This document shows, one piece after another, positions 5,385 to 12,618 of a stretch of 12,796 bases of DNA. Positions within the stretch are counted from its first letter, which is position 1. Each line of letters opens with the position of its first letter. A program made the position numbers and the translations under genes. Below the pieces are notes generated by a model. That model was not told where the DNA came from. It was given only the letters and a program-made list of their open reading frames with translations, and did no database searches. Source of the DNA: an uncultured Campylobacter sp. (GTDB lineage: Bacteria > Campylobacterota > Campylobacteria > Campylobacterales > Campylobacteraceae); the NCBI RefSeq assembly GCF_938030685.1, contig NZ_CALHHX010000139.1:1-12796 (forward strand), in the 5' to 3' direction.

Positions 5385-6158
5385 TTAAATTTCAATGCCC
5401 GCGCTCGCGCAAATTTCATCTCTGAAGCGCGCGAAAGGCCTCATCGCAGGCTGATTTTGCAGATGCTCACCGATCGGCTTTTGCATCCACGCCATATCGT
5501 ACCAGCGGCCGAATTTATAGGCGCAGCGCTGAAATCTTCCGACGAAGCGAAAGCCCATGCGCTCGTGAAATCGCACGCTTGCATCGTTTAGATATTCGTC
5601 ATCCCCGCAAGCGATGCAAGCGTTCATATCTACGATATTTTGAGCCTTGAGCGCGCGCTGTAGCGCTTCGTAGAGCAGCCTGCCGATACCAAAAGCGCGC
5701 GCGTTTTGCGATACATAAACCGAGCTCTCCGCCGACCAATCGTATGCCGCGCGCTCTTTGAAAGCCGAAGCATAGGCGTAGCCGAGGATTTGTCCGTGTT
5801 TTAAATTTGCGCCATTTTGTTTTGCCGAGACGATTAAATTTGCGCTATTTTGTTTCGCCGCACCGCTTGCGCAATTTCGCGCCTCGTCTGCGGGCAAAAT
5901 TTCACTTCCTGCGCCCGCCGCGATCGCAGAAATTTTAAAATTTTCATTCCGTTCGTCGTTCGCGCATGCCGCCTCATCGCTTGCGTAAGCGAGCAGATAG
6001 GGGTATCTTTGCAGCGTCTGTTCGATGCGCCCCGCAAATTCCGCGGCGCTGGGCACGTCGTATTCGAAGCTGATCGCCGTTTGCTTTACGTAAGGCGCGT
6101 AAATTTCAAGCAGCGCATCCGCATCTTGCGGCGTTGCGAGCCGCAGTTTTATCAGCAC
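5385..6158 (-). CDS. GNAT N-acetyltransferase, phosphinothricin-acetyltransferase-like
   Basis: 257 residues against about 175-185 for the family. The N-terminus (RLATPQDADALLEIYAPYV) and residues 123-228 match PAT/Bar-type enzymes: GYAYASAFKERAAYDWSAES (127-146), SVYVS, the acetyl-CoA loop ARAFGIGRLLYEAL (153-166), NDASVRFHERMGF (191-203) and GRWYDMAWMQ (217-226). The family acetylates small amines such as phosphinothricin, methionine sulfoximine or unknown metabolites; the true substrate is unknown. Residues about 63-122 are an Ala/Asn-rich insertion between strands 3 and 4, with a tandem 11-residue repeat. A 27-residue tail also exceeds the usual end. Start is GTG with AAGGAG about 6 bases upstream. 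The PIN-like gene follows at 15 bp. Confidence 0.85.
   Translation of the reverse strand: MLIKLRLATPQDADALLEIYAPYVKQTAISFEYDVPSAAEFAGRIEQTLQRYPYLLAYASDEAACANDERNENFKISAIAAGAGSEILPADEARNCASGAAKQNSANLIVSAKQNGANLKHGQILGYAYASAFKERAAYDWSAESSVYVSQNARAFGIGRLLYEALQRALKAQNIVDMNACIACGDDEYLNDASVRFHERMGFRFVGRFQRCAYKFGRWYDMAWMQKPIGEHLQNQPAMRPFARFRDEICASAGIEI
5803..5860 (-). repeat. 33-bp in-frame tandem repeat in the GNAT insertion
   Basis: AAATTTGCGCNATTTTGTTT followed by NGCCG occurs at 5803-5827 and again at 5836-5860, a period of 33 bp. It encodes AKQNSANLIVS then AKQNGANLKHG. The recent duplication lies wholly within the extra segment that other family members lack. Confidence 0.8.
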
Positions 6159-6282
6159 CCGATCTCCTTTAAATTTAGCCGTTTTGTATAATTTCGGTTT
6201 TAAGCTTATCTAAATTTACCGCCGTAATTTGGCTTTTAAATTTAGCGGGAATTTTATCTCGCGCGCAAAACGGCTAAATTTC

Positions 6283-6334
6283 AGAGGCGCGTTTTGAGCG
6301 CGTAAATTTTAAAATTTAACCCGCGCAAGCCTCT
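6283..6334 (-). terminator. Hairpin at the end of the YciI-family gene, possible terminator
   Basis: On the - strand, AGAGGC-TT-GCGCG pairs with CGCGCCTCT, enclosing a 14-bp palindromic AAATTTTAAAATTT core (6304-6317). The YciI-family stop codon lies at the start of the structure. Only a weak T-rich tract (GAAATTT) follows. It plausibly separates this gene from the GNAT gene. Confidence 0.35.
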
Positions 6335-6623
6335 ATTCGCCGAAAAGTCGCCAAAACTCGGGCGCAAATTTCGTCGGCGCAAATTCTATGATCTCGTATT
6401 TTGCGACGCCGTTTTGAAAGAACGGATCTTGCGCGATGATCTCATCAAGCTCCGCGCGGTCTTTGGCGTTGATTAAGATGATGCCGCCGGTGCGAGGGAC
6501 TTTGCGCCCCGAGCAGATAAATTTATCCGCCGCGAAAAATTTATCTAAAAACGCGTTGTGCTCGTTGATAAAGCGGTCCGCTTCGCTTACTTCTTTGACG
6601 TAGGAGAGGTTTGCAATAAACAT
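6333..6623 (-). CDS. YciI-family (YCII domain) protein
   Basis: 96 residues from the ATG at 6623, which has AAGGA 5 bases upstream. A longer in-frame opening to 6671 exists but has no such site and adds a non-family extension. The order HNAFLDKFFAADKFICSGR (22-40), GGIILINAKDRAELDEII (46-63), AQDPFFQNGVAKYEIIEFAP (64-83) is the ferredoxin-like YCII fold. His22 and the acidic residue after it occupy the pocket positions conserved in the family. The biochemical role is generally unknown, with weak enzymatic or binding roles proposed. Cytoplasmic. It lies 80 bp downstream of comEC, possibly in the same transcript. Confidence 0.85.
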   Translation of the reverse strand: MFIANLSYVKEVSEADRFINEHNAFLDKFFAADKFICSGRKVPRTGGIILINAKDRAELDEIIAQDPFFQNGVAKYEIIEFAPTKFAPEFWRLFGE

Positions 6624-6703
6624 TTTGATCCTTTGTGAGATTTGAAGCGCGATTTTAGCATAAAATTCCAACGGATAAAATTCCCGCTGGAATTTTTCGC
6701 GCG

Positions 6704-7957
6704 CTACGTTATAAAAAATATCGGCGAAATTCCGATTATCGCGCAGCCAAGCGCTGCGTAGCGAAGCTTTATCGCAGCAAGCGCGCAGATGTTTGCAAGC
6801 GCGAAAAGAAGCGGCGGAATTTGCGCTTGAAAGCTCGGCAAAGTAAAATTTAAAAACGCAAGCAGCGGCGTATCGAGCGCGCCGCCAAGACCTAATAGAT
6901 GCAAAAAGATGCTCAGCGGATAAAAGATTACAAACACGTATCCTAGCGGCATTACGCTAAGCTGCTGCAAGCTCGCGGTCGGGAAGAAAAAATAGACCGC
7001 CACGTTCATGCTGAGCCAAACGTAGAGGTTGAAAAGTATGACGTTCTGCCAGAGCTTAAATTTAGGCGCGAAGTGGTGCAGGTAGAGGAAGATATACAGC
7101 ACGCCGAGGCAGGAGAAATAAAATCCGATCGAAAAGGCTAAATGCGGGAAAAACGCAAGCAGAAGCGCGATCGTTAGGAAGAGGTTTGTAAATTTAAGTA
7201 CGTAGAAATTTCGCATTGCGAGGAAAAACCCCACGCAGCACATTGCAAGCGAGCGCAGAAAGCTCGGCGTAAAATCAAGCACGAAGAGATATCCGCTCAT
7301 CAGCACGATCACAAAGACGCTAAGATCGCGCTTAGCGCTGCGATACGGAAAGTATCGATCCTGAAAGTAGCGATAGATCGGCATCGCGAGCAGAAAGACC
7401 GTGCTAAAGATAATGCCCAGATGAAAGCCGCTTATGGAAATGATGTGCGCTATGCCCCAGTTCGTCACGCTGGCGCGCAGCGGTTTTGAAATTTCGGTCG
7501 CAAAATACAGCGCGGAGTAAAGATCCGCCGTCATCTCATCTTCGTGTTGGGCTCGGACGAATTCTATTGCGCGCCATTTTGCCCCGGAGGGCGCGGTCTC
7601 GGCTGAAATTTTAAAATTTGGCGCGTAAAAGCGCTGCTTTAAAAAATCTAAAAATTTTACGTTTTTCGTTACGATGCCGATATTTACGCGCGCGAAGCGG
7701 TGAAATTCCCGCCCGAGCCCAGCGGTCGTGTAGAGAGTGAAATCCGCCGTTTTGAGCTTTAGCACCGTGTAGGTGCGGCCGCGCTCGTTCGTTTTGGCGT
7801 AGGCGTTTAAAATTTGCGCGTCGTAAAAAGCGTAGTTTTTCGCGCGGAATTCTTTGAATTCATAAAATTTAAGACCTAAGTTTAGCGATAAAATTCCAAG
7901 CAAAATGAGCAGAAAGTATAAAATTTCGCGTTTAGAGTAAAAGAGTTGAAGCTTCAC
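6704..7957 (-). CDS. comEC: ComEC/Rec2 competence DNA-uptake channel, short form
   Basis: 417 residues, a multi-pass inner-membrane protein. After an N-terminal membrane segment (11-29) and a soluble OB-like part (about 45-130), the competence domain begins with HIISISGFHLGI (171-182), the hallmark motif. It continues with TPSFLRSLAMCCVGF (230-244) and PHLAFSIGFYFSCLGVLYI (271-289), followed by further membrane helices to the C-terminus. It forms the channel that carries single-stranded DNA into the cytoplasm during natural transformation. The C-terminal metallo-beta-lactamase domain of longer ComECs is absent, as I expect for epsilonproteobacteria. Start is GTG: an in-frame TAA lies just upstream, so no earlier start is possible, and the ribosome binding site is weak. 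Confidence 0.9.
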   Translation of the reverse strand: MKLQLFYSKREILYFLLILLGILSLNLGLKFYEFKEFRAKNYAFYDAQILNAYAKTNERGRTYTVLKLKTADFTLYTTAGLGREFHRFARVNIGIVTKNVKFLDFLKQRFYAPNFKISAETAPSGAKWRAIEFVRAQHEDEMTADLYSALYFATEISKPLRASVTNWGIAHIISISGFHLGIIFSTVFLLAMPIYRYFQDRYFPYRSAKRDLSVFVIVLMSGYLFVLDFTPSFLRSLAMCCVGFFLAMRNFYVLKFTNLFLTIALLLAFFPHLAFSIGFYFSCLGVLYIFLYLHHFAPKFKLWQNVILFNLYVWLSMNVAVYFFFPTASLQQLSVMPLGYVFVIFYPLSIFLHLLGLGGALDTPLLAFLNFTLPSFQAQIPPLLFALANICALAAIKLRYAALGCAIIGISPIFFIT

Positions 7958-8034
7958 GGGCGGTATTTAAGTTCGCGCATGCGGTAGAATTTTAAAAGTT
8001 CGCACGCGGCGAAATTTTAAAATTCCAAGGCTCT

Positions 8035-8072
8035 ATGCCGCACCGTCTCGTAAAAACCGGGCGGCGCGGCAT
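8035..8072 (-). terminator. Probable terminator hairpin after glnA
   Basis: ATGCCGC (8035-8041) pairs with GCGGCAT (8066-8072), and the stem extends inward through CCG/CGG and U-G pairs around a loop of about 8 bases. It lies 12-50 bases after the glnA stop on the - strand. The following sequence has only a modest T content (TTGGAATTTT), so a Rho-independent role is likely but not certain. Confidence 0.5.
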
Positions 8073-8083
8073 AAAATTTAGCC

Positions 8084-9511
8084 TTAGCACGAATAATTCG
8101 TCGCAAACTCAAACGGCGTAGGGCGCGCCTCGTAAGGCCAAACCTGAGTTTCAAATTTAAAATGCTGATAGGTTTCGATAAAAAGCTCGCTCATTATCGG
8201 GCGCAGATACTCATTATCGCGGATCACCGCCTCTAGGCTGCCGCGAAGCGTGTGCGGAAGCTGCTCGATACCGCGTTCGCGGATCTCATCCAGGTGCAGC
8301 TTGAATAAATTCTCATCCATCGGCCCGACCGGCTCGGTTTTGTTTTTGATGCCGTCGATGCCAGCCATCAGCATCGATGCAAACGCCAAATACGGGCACG
8401 CGGTGCTATCTGGGAAGCGCATCTCCGCGCGCACCGAGTGCTCGCCACTGCCGTAAGGGATGCGGATCGAAGCGGAGCGGTTTTGGCTCGAATAAGTTAG
8501 AATGGACGGCGCCTCAAAGCCCGGGATCAGGCGCTTGTAGCTGTTGGTGCTCGGGTTCGTAAACGCCGCGACGCTGCGCGCATGCTTTAGCACGCCGCCG
8601 ATATACCATCTCGCCGCGTCGCTTAAATTTGCGTAGTTGCCCTTTTTGTAAAAAGTATTTTTGCCCTTTTTCCAGATTGATTGGTGCACGTGCATTCCGC
8701 TGCCGTTATCGCCGTAGAGCGGCTTTGGCATAAAGGTTGCGGTCTTGCCGTTTAGGTGCGCGACCATCTTTACTACGTATTTGTACTTTTGCACGTTGTC
8801 GGCGGCCTCGACGAGAGTGCCGTATTTGACGCCGATCTCGCCTTGGCCTTGCGCTACTTCGTGGTGGCAGATGAAGGTCTCAAGCCCGATCTGCTCGAGT
8901 ACTTTTAGCATTTCGGCGCGTAGATCGACCATCGAATCGACCGGCTGGACTGGGAAGTAGCCGCCTTTTACGCCCGGACGGTGACCGCTGTTAAAGCCGT
9001 CTTTATAGTTTTTGCCGCTGTTCCAATGCCCCTCTTCGGTATCTACCTTAAACATCGCGCAGTTCATATCGTCGATGATCTTTACGTCGTCGAAAACGAA
9101 AAATTCATTCTCCGGCCCGAAATAGCAGGTATCTCCAAGACCCGTGGTTTGTAGAAACTGCTCGGCTTTTTTGGCGATCGAGCGCGGGCATTTTTCGTAA
9201 AGCTCGTTTTTGTAGATGTCGTAAACGTCGCAGATGACGATGATCGTAACGTCCGCGGTGAACGGATCCAAAAACGCCGTCCCTACGTCGGGCTTTAGCA
9301 TCATATCGGATTTATCGATCGGTTGCCACGCCGCCACCGAGCTCGCGTCAAATGGAATTCCGTCGGCGAAGTCCTTCGGCAGGCGCTTGTAGTTGTAAGC
9401 GACGTGGTGCCAGGTGCCTTTTAGATCGGTAAATCTAAAATCCACGAACTCGACCTCGTTTTCATCGCAAAATTTAAAAAATTCCTTCACGTCATTAACA
9501 AATTTTCCCAT
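8084..9511 (-). CDS. glnA: Glutamine synthetase, type I
   Basis: 475 residues, full family length. It makes glutamine from glutamate, ammonia and ATP as a cytoplasmic dodecamer. Diagnostic blocks in order: DFRFTDLKGTWHHV (24-37), PFDASSVAAWQPIDKSDM (53-70), GPENEFF (132-138, metal ligands), EVAQGQGEIG (218-227), GDNGSGMHVHQS (267-278), NSYKRLIPGFEAP (323-335), NRSASIRIP (344-352) and RAEMRFPD (361-368). At the place of the enterobacterial adenylylation tyrosine the sequence is NLFKL with Phe403, so control by GlnE adenylylation should not operate. I recall the same replacement in Helicobacter pylori. ATG start with AAGGA 7 bases upstream. It faces away from the cluster to its right and has its own promoter and terminator signals. 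Confidence 0.98.
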   Translation of the reverse strand: MGKFVNDVKEFFKFCDENEVEFVDFRFTDLKGTWHHVAYNYKRLPKDFADGIPFDASSVAAWQPIDKSDMMLKPDVGTAFLDPFTADVTIIVICDVYDIYKNELYEKCPRSIAKKAEQFLQTTGLGDTCYFGPENEFFVFDDVKIIDDMNCAMFKVDTEEGHWNSGKNYKDGFNSGHRPGVKGGYFPVQPVDSMVDLRAEMLKVLEQIGLETFICHHEVAQGQGEIGVKYGTLVEAADNVQKYKYVVKMVAHLNGKTATFMPKPLYGDNGSGMHVHQSIWKKGKNTFYKKGNYANLSDAARWYIGGVLKHARSVAAFTNPSTNSYKRLIPGFEAPSILTYSSQNRSASIRIPYGSGEHSVRAEMRFPDSTACPYLAFASMLMAGIDGIKNKTEPVGPMDENLFKLHLDEIRERGIEQLPHTLRGSLEAVIRDNEYLRPIMSELFIETYQHFKFETQVWPYEARPTPFEFATNYSC

Positions 9512-9527
9512 ATTGTTTCCTTTTCCC

Positions 9528-9541
9528 GCCCGTGTTCGGGC
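9528..9541 (-). promoter_or_regulatory. GC hairpin directly upstream of the glnA ribosome binding site
   Basis: GCCCG-AACA-CGGGC (5-bp stem, 4-base loop) lies in the glnA leader, about 6 bases before the AAGGA. It could affect transcript stability or ribosome access. The function is inferred. Confidence 0.35.
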
Positions 9542-9556
9542 TAAATTTAACGGCGG

Positions 9557-9562
9557 ATTTTA
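9557..9562 (-). promoter_or_regulatory. Candidate glnA promoter -10 (TAAAAT)
   Basis: On the - strand, TAAAAT follows an AT-rich stretch (TTTCAACTAAATAATGT) and sits about 45 bases before the glnA start, outside the GC hairpin. A TTTCAA about 12 bases upstream is too close to be a standard -35. No NtrC/sigma54 (GG-N10-GC) element was seen. Confidence 0.4.
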
Positions 9563-9615
9563 ACATTATTTAGTTGAAATTCGACTTTATCTGCGCCGTT
9601 TTGCGCGCCGCGATT

Positions 9616-9714
9616 TTTAAAATTTCTCGCCGCCGTGCCTTTTGAAATCTGAAATTTTCACGCCACTGAAGATTTTGAAATTTTAAAATTTATCGCCGTC
9701 CGTGCCTTTTAAAT
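9616..9714. repeat. Imperfect direct repeat in the glnA / phosphatase intergenic region
   Basis: Two 33-base copies sharing TTTAAAATTT, a TCGCCG core and CGTGCCTTTT followed by AAAT lie at 9616-9648 and 9682-9714, 66 bases apart. They differ by a few substitutions and a one-base shift. They occupy most of the 230-bp space between glnA and the phosphatase gene. No protein-coding frame is visible. Confidence 0.6.
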
Positions 9715-9741
9715 TTAGCAGAGAGCGGCTGCCGTTAAAAT

Positions 9742-10530
9742 TTACGCCAGCTTTACGAACTGCCGCTCGCGATTTTTGAAAACTGCGATCCGCTCGTAGC
9801 CGAACTCGCGCGCTTTGGCGTAAATTTTATCGTAGTTTAGCGCTACTTGAGCTACCGAGTGCGCGTCCGAGCTGAGCGTGATCGGCACGTCTGCATCCGC
9901 AAGCACCTCCAAAAGCGCGTCGCTTGGATAAATTTCATTTGCGGGCTTGCGAAGCCCCGCGGAGTTTAGCTCCACGACGATGCCGCTTTTTTTGATCGCG
10001 TTTATCGCGCCGCCTGCCAAAACTCGAATATCTTTTTTCGGAGTAAATTTAAAAATTTTAATCAGATCCATGTGCCCTAAAATATCGAATTTGCCGCTTT
10101 TGCACAGCGCGCAGATCAGCGCAAAGTATTCGCGATAAACGTCGTCTATTTCGCGCCCGCTCCACTGATCTAAAAATTCCTCGTTATCAAAGCCCCAGTT
10201 GTTTAAAAAATGCACCGAACCGATGAGATAATCAACCTCGCGCGCGAAAATCCGCTCATCCATTAGCTCTTTTTTCGTCATAAAATCGACCTCGTATCCC
10301 AGCCGTACGTCGATCCGCCTGCTAAACTCATCTCGCAGATCCCTAATCATCCGCTCGTAAAGCTCCATCTGTTCGAAGCTCATTCGGTATTTTTGATCGA
10401 AGTTCATCGGCGCGTGATCCGCAAAGCCGAAAATTTCTATGCCTCGTGCGATCGCCGCTTCCAAATACTGTCGCGGCTCGCCGCTAGCGTGGTTGCAAAG
10501 ATAGGTGTGGTTGTGCAGATCGGCTCGCAT
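9742..10530 (-). CDS. PHP-domain histidinol-phosphatase family protein (HisJ/HisK-like)
   Basis: 262 residues from the ATG at 10530. A TTG one codon upstream also fits the frame, but AAGGAG is better spaced (6-7 bases) for the ATG. All PHP metal-site motifs are present: DLHNHT (H6, H8), GFADHAP (D38, H39), LGYEVDF (E80), IGSVHF (H107), DILGHMDLIK (H153), VVELNSAGLRKP and TLSSDAH (D222, H224). The family hydrolyses histidinol phosphate to histidinol, the penultimate step of histidine synthesis. Many epsilonproteobacteria also carry a HisB-type phosphatase, so this enzyme could act on another phosphoester. It is divergent from the U32 gene across 65 bases. Confidence 0.88.
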   Translation of the reverse strand: MRADLHNHTYLCNHASGEPRQYLEAAIARGIEIFGFADHAPMNFDQKYRMSFEQMELYERMIRDLRDEFSRRIDVRLGYEVDFMTKKELMDERIFAREVDYLIGSVHFLNNWGFDNEEFLDQWSGREIDDVYREYFALICALCKSGKFDILGHMDLIKIFKFTPKKDIRVLAGGAINAIKKSGIVVELNSAGLRKPANEIYPSDALLEVLADADVPITLSSDAHSVAQVALNYDKIYAKAREFGYERIAVFKNRERQFVKLA

Positions 10531-10560
10531 CAACTGCTCCTTAAATAAAATTTTGGCTAA

Positions 10561-10573
10561 ATTGTAGTAAAAT
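10561..10573. promoter_or_regulatory. Divergent, nearly abutting -10 elements
   Basis: On the + strand TAAAAT (10568-10573) lies about 25 bases before the U32 gene. On the - strand TACAAT (complement of 10561-10566) lies about 30 bases before the phosphatase gene. The whole intergenic space is about 65 bp, so promoters for both genes must overlap or sit face to face here. Assigned by sequence resemblance only. Confidence 0.4.
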
Positions 10574-10595
10574 CGCGCTTAAAAAATCACTAGGA

Positions 10596-11864
10596 ATGTA
10601 TTTGAAAAAACCCGAACTCTTAGCTCCTGCTGGGAATTTAACGAAACTAAAAATCGCCCTAGCTTACGGCGCGGACGCCGTGTATGCAAGCACCGGCTCA
10701 TTTTCGCTGCGCCAGCGAAGCGCGAAGGAATTTAGCAAGGAAAGCTTCGCGCAGGGCGTTGCGTACGCACATGAGCGCGGCAAGAAGCTCTACGCGACCG
10801 TGAACGGCTTTGCGACCAACGGCCAATTAGGAAACATCGAAAGGCATTTGGAATTTCTTCGCGATCTGCGCGTGGATGGAATTTTAATCGCGACTTTGGG
10901 CGTCGCGAACCTCGCGCGAGCCGTAGCACCTGAGATTCCGATTCACGTCTCCACCCAAGCCAACGTGCTAAATTATCTCGATGCGCAGGTTTGGGCGGAG
11001 CTCGGCGCCGTTCGCATCGTCGCGGCGCGGGAGATGACACTCAAAGACGCCGTGGAGATTAAAGATAAAATTCCAAACTTAGAGATCGAAATTTTCGTGC
11101 ACGGCTCGATGTGCTTCGCATACAGCGGGCGCTGCCTTGTTAGTGCGGTGCAAAGCGGGCGCTTCAGCAACCGCGGAAGTTGCGCGAACGACTGTAGATT
11201 TAACTACGAGCTTTATGCGAAAAATCCCGAAACCAGCGCGCTTTTTCGCTTGCAAGAGCGCGAAGGGGAGGGCACTTTCGTAATGAACGCGAAGGATCTT
11301 AGTCTCATTTCGCACGTGCAAAAGATCATGCAAACGGGCGCGATCGACAGCTTCAAAATCGAAGGGCGCACCAAGAGCGAATACTACGTCGCATGCGCTA
11401 CAAATGCCTACCGCGCGGCGATCGACGATGCCGTGAGCGATAAATTTGAGGCCGGCGTTTACGAGCGCGAGATCGCGACGCTTAAAAACCGCGGCTTTAG
11501 CGACGGATATTTGATAAAGCGACCATACGAGCGAGAGGATACGCAAAATTTAGACCGCAGCATCGAGCTTGGCACGCATCAGGTCTGCGCTATCAGCGAA
11601 GACGGCGAGTTTATAAGCGTCAAAGATAAAATTTTACCCGGCGTTTCGTATGAAATTTTTGCTCCGCGCGGCTTTGAAATTTGCGTTTGCGATAATGAAA
11701 TCGGCGAAATTTTTGAGCTTGACGGCAAGCCATATTTAAAATTTAAGAAGCTGCAAAGTCGCAGCGGTAAGGAATTTAGCGAGATTCACAGCGGCAATCT
11801 AAATGAGATTAAGCTGCCTGCGAAGCTCGCGGAGTTTTGCTTTTTAAGAAAGGAGATAGAATGA
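10596..11864 (+). CDS. U32 peptidase-family protein (YegQ/TrhP-like)
   Basis: 422 residues. It opens with KKPELLAPAGNLTKLKIALA, the family N-terminus of a TIM-barrel domain, has HVSTQANVLN (117-126), and the signature IFVHGSMCFAYSGRC then RGSCANDC. These supply four cysteines (C173, C180, C196, C200) that in TrhP-type members hold an iron-sulfur cluster. TrhP-type proteins hydroxylate uridine-34 of certain tRNAs, and older annotations call the family collagenase-like protease. A C-terminal beta-rich domain follows (about 320-415). The ATG at 10596 is only one base from the AGGA motif. The TTG at 10602, giving MKKPELLAPAG, has proper spacing of about 6 bases and is probably the real start. The stop overlaps the purE start by four bases. 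Confidence 0.92.
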   Translation: MYLKKPELLAPAGNLTKLKIALAYGADAVYASTGSFSLRQRSAKEFSKESFAQGVAYAHERGKKLYATVNGFATNGQLGNIERHLEFLRDLRVDGILIATLGVANLARAVAPEIPIHVSTQANVLNYLDAQVWAELGAVRIVAAREMTLKDAVEIKDKIPNLEIEIFVHGSMCFAYSGRCLVSAVQSGRFSNRGSCANDCRFNYELYAKNPETSALFRLQEREGEGTFVMNAKDLSLISHVQKIMQTGAIDSFKIEGRTKSEYYVACATNAYRAAIDDAVSDKFEAGVYEREIATLKNRGFSDGYLIKRPYEREDTQNLDRSIELGTHQVCAISEDGEFISVKDKILPGVSYEIFAPRGFEICVCDNEIGEIFELDGKPYLKFKKLQSRSGKEFSEIHSGNLNEIKLPAKLAEFCFLRKEIE

Positions 11865-12355
11865 AATTTGTTTCTATAATAATGGGCTCAAAGAGCGATT
11901 ACGAGGTCGTTTACGAGGCGGCTAAAATTTTAAACGAATTCGGCGTAGCGTACGAGATGATCGTATCTTCGGCGCACAGAAGCCCCGCCCGCACGGCTAA
12001 ATACGTCGCGGACGCCGAGAAAAAGGGCGCGCAGGTTTTCATCTGCGCGGCGGGCATGGCGGCGCATCTTGCCGGAGCGGTCGCTGCAAATACGACCAAG
12101 CCGGTGCTAGGCGTTCCGCTCGGCGGTAGCGCGCTTAGCGGCGTAGATGCACTGTATTCGACCGTGCAGATGCCTGCGGGCATCCCCGTCGCGACGCTTG
12201 CGATCGGAAAGGCGGGCGCGAAAAACGCGGCGTATCTGGCGGTGCAAATTTTAGCTCTAAGCGACGAGGTGCTAAGCTCGAAGCTAAAGGCGGATCGCGC
12301 GGCAAAAGCGGAGGCGCTGAAAAAGGACTCCGAGCAGATCGAAGTGCTGCTGTAG
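11861..12355 (+). CDS. purE: N5-carboxyaminoimidazole ribonucleotide mutase
   Basis: 164 residues, normal for class I PurE. It rearranges N5-CAIR to CAIR in purine synthesis. The motifs are MGSKSDYE (8-15, phosphate loop), SSAHRSP (36-42, with the catalytic His39), CAAGMAAHLAGAVAANTTKP (62-81), GVPLGG and SALSGVDALYSTVQMPAGIP (90-109). The chosen ATG overlaps the U32 stop (ATGA) and has AGGAG 5 bases upstream. A longer opening from 11837 would add eight residues not seen in the family. Co-transcription and coupling with the U32 gene are expected. No PurK gene is in the window. Confidence 0.96.
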   Translation: MKFVSIIMGSKSDYEVVYEAAKILNEFGVAYEMIVSSAHRSPARTAKYVADAEKKGAQVFICAAGMAAHLAGAVAANTTKPVLGVPLGGSALSGVDALYSTVQMPAGIPVATLAIGKAGAKNAAYLAVQILALSDEVLSSKLKADRAAKAEALKKDSEQIEVLL

Positions 12356-12618
12356 CGCGCCGCTAAATTTAAAAGTAAAATTCTATTCTAAAGGACGAAA
12401 GAGCCAAAAAGACGGGTCGCGACAGCAAGAAAATTTTGCCCGCGCGCAGATTAATACGACCTTTTTGGAACGGCACGCCTGCGGACTTGCCGCAGCTGTG
12501 CTTACAAGCCGTGTAGCAAATCGCCTCTAGAGCTAGCGACAAGCTTAACGGCGCAAAATTTTGACGAAGCTAAATTTGCAGATAAAATTTAGTCGCGCGA
12601 AATTTTAGGTCTGCCCCG

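Noticed and set aside
4482..6158. GNAT plus PIN-like pair as a toxin-antitoxin module
   Set aside because: The GNAT is PAT-like, not a tRNA-acetylating toxin with a ribbon-helix-helix partner, and the PIN-like protein is large and multi-domain, unlike VapC. No antitoxin-like gene is present.
5850..6191. + strand and second - strand frames over the GNAT gene
   Set aside because: The GNAT frame has family motifs and a good ribosome binding site. The others are Arg-rich shadows over the low-complexity insertion.
6624..6671. Upstream ATG for the YciI-family gene
   Set aside because: The extension precedes the family start and lies over the ribosome binding site that serves the ATG at 6623.
8250..8960. 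Several + strand frames opposite glnA
   Set aside because: They are shadows of the well-conserved glnA coding strand.
11079..11546. 155-codon open frame on the - strand opposite the U32 gene
   Set aside because: The U32 gene on the + strand is complete with family motifs. The reverse frame has no recognisable features and reflects GC-rich codon structure.
11837..11860. Upstream in-frame ATG for purE
   Set aside because: The ATG at 11861 has AGGAG at proper spacing, overlaps the U32 stop as ATGA, and matches the family N-terminus.
12450..12462. TTAATACGACC resembling a T7 promoter
   Set aside because: Only the first nine bases of the phage consensus match and the initiation region is absent; coincidence.
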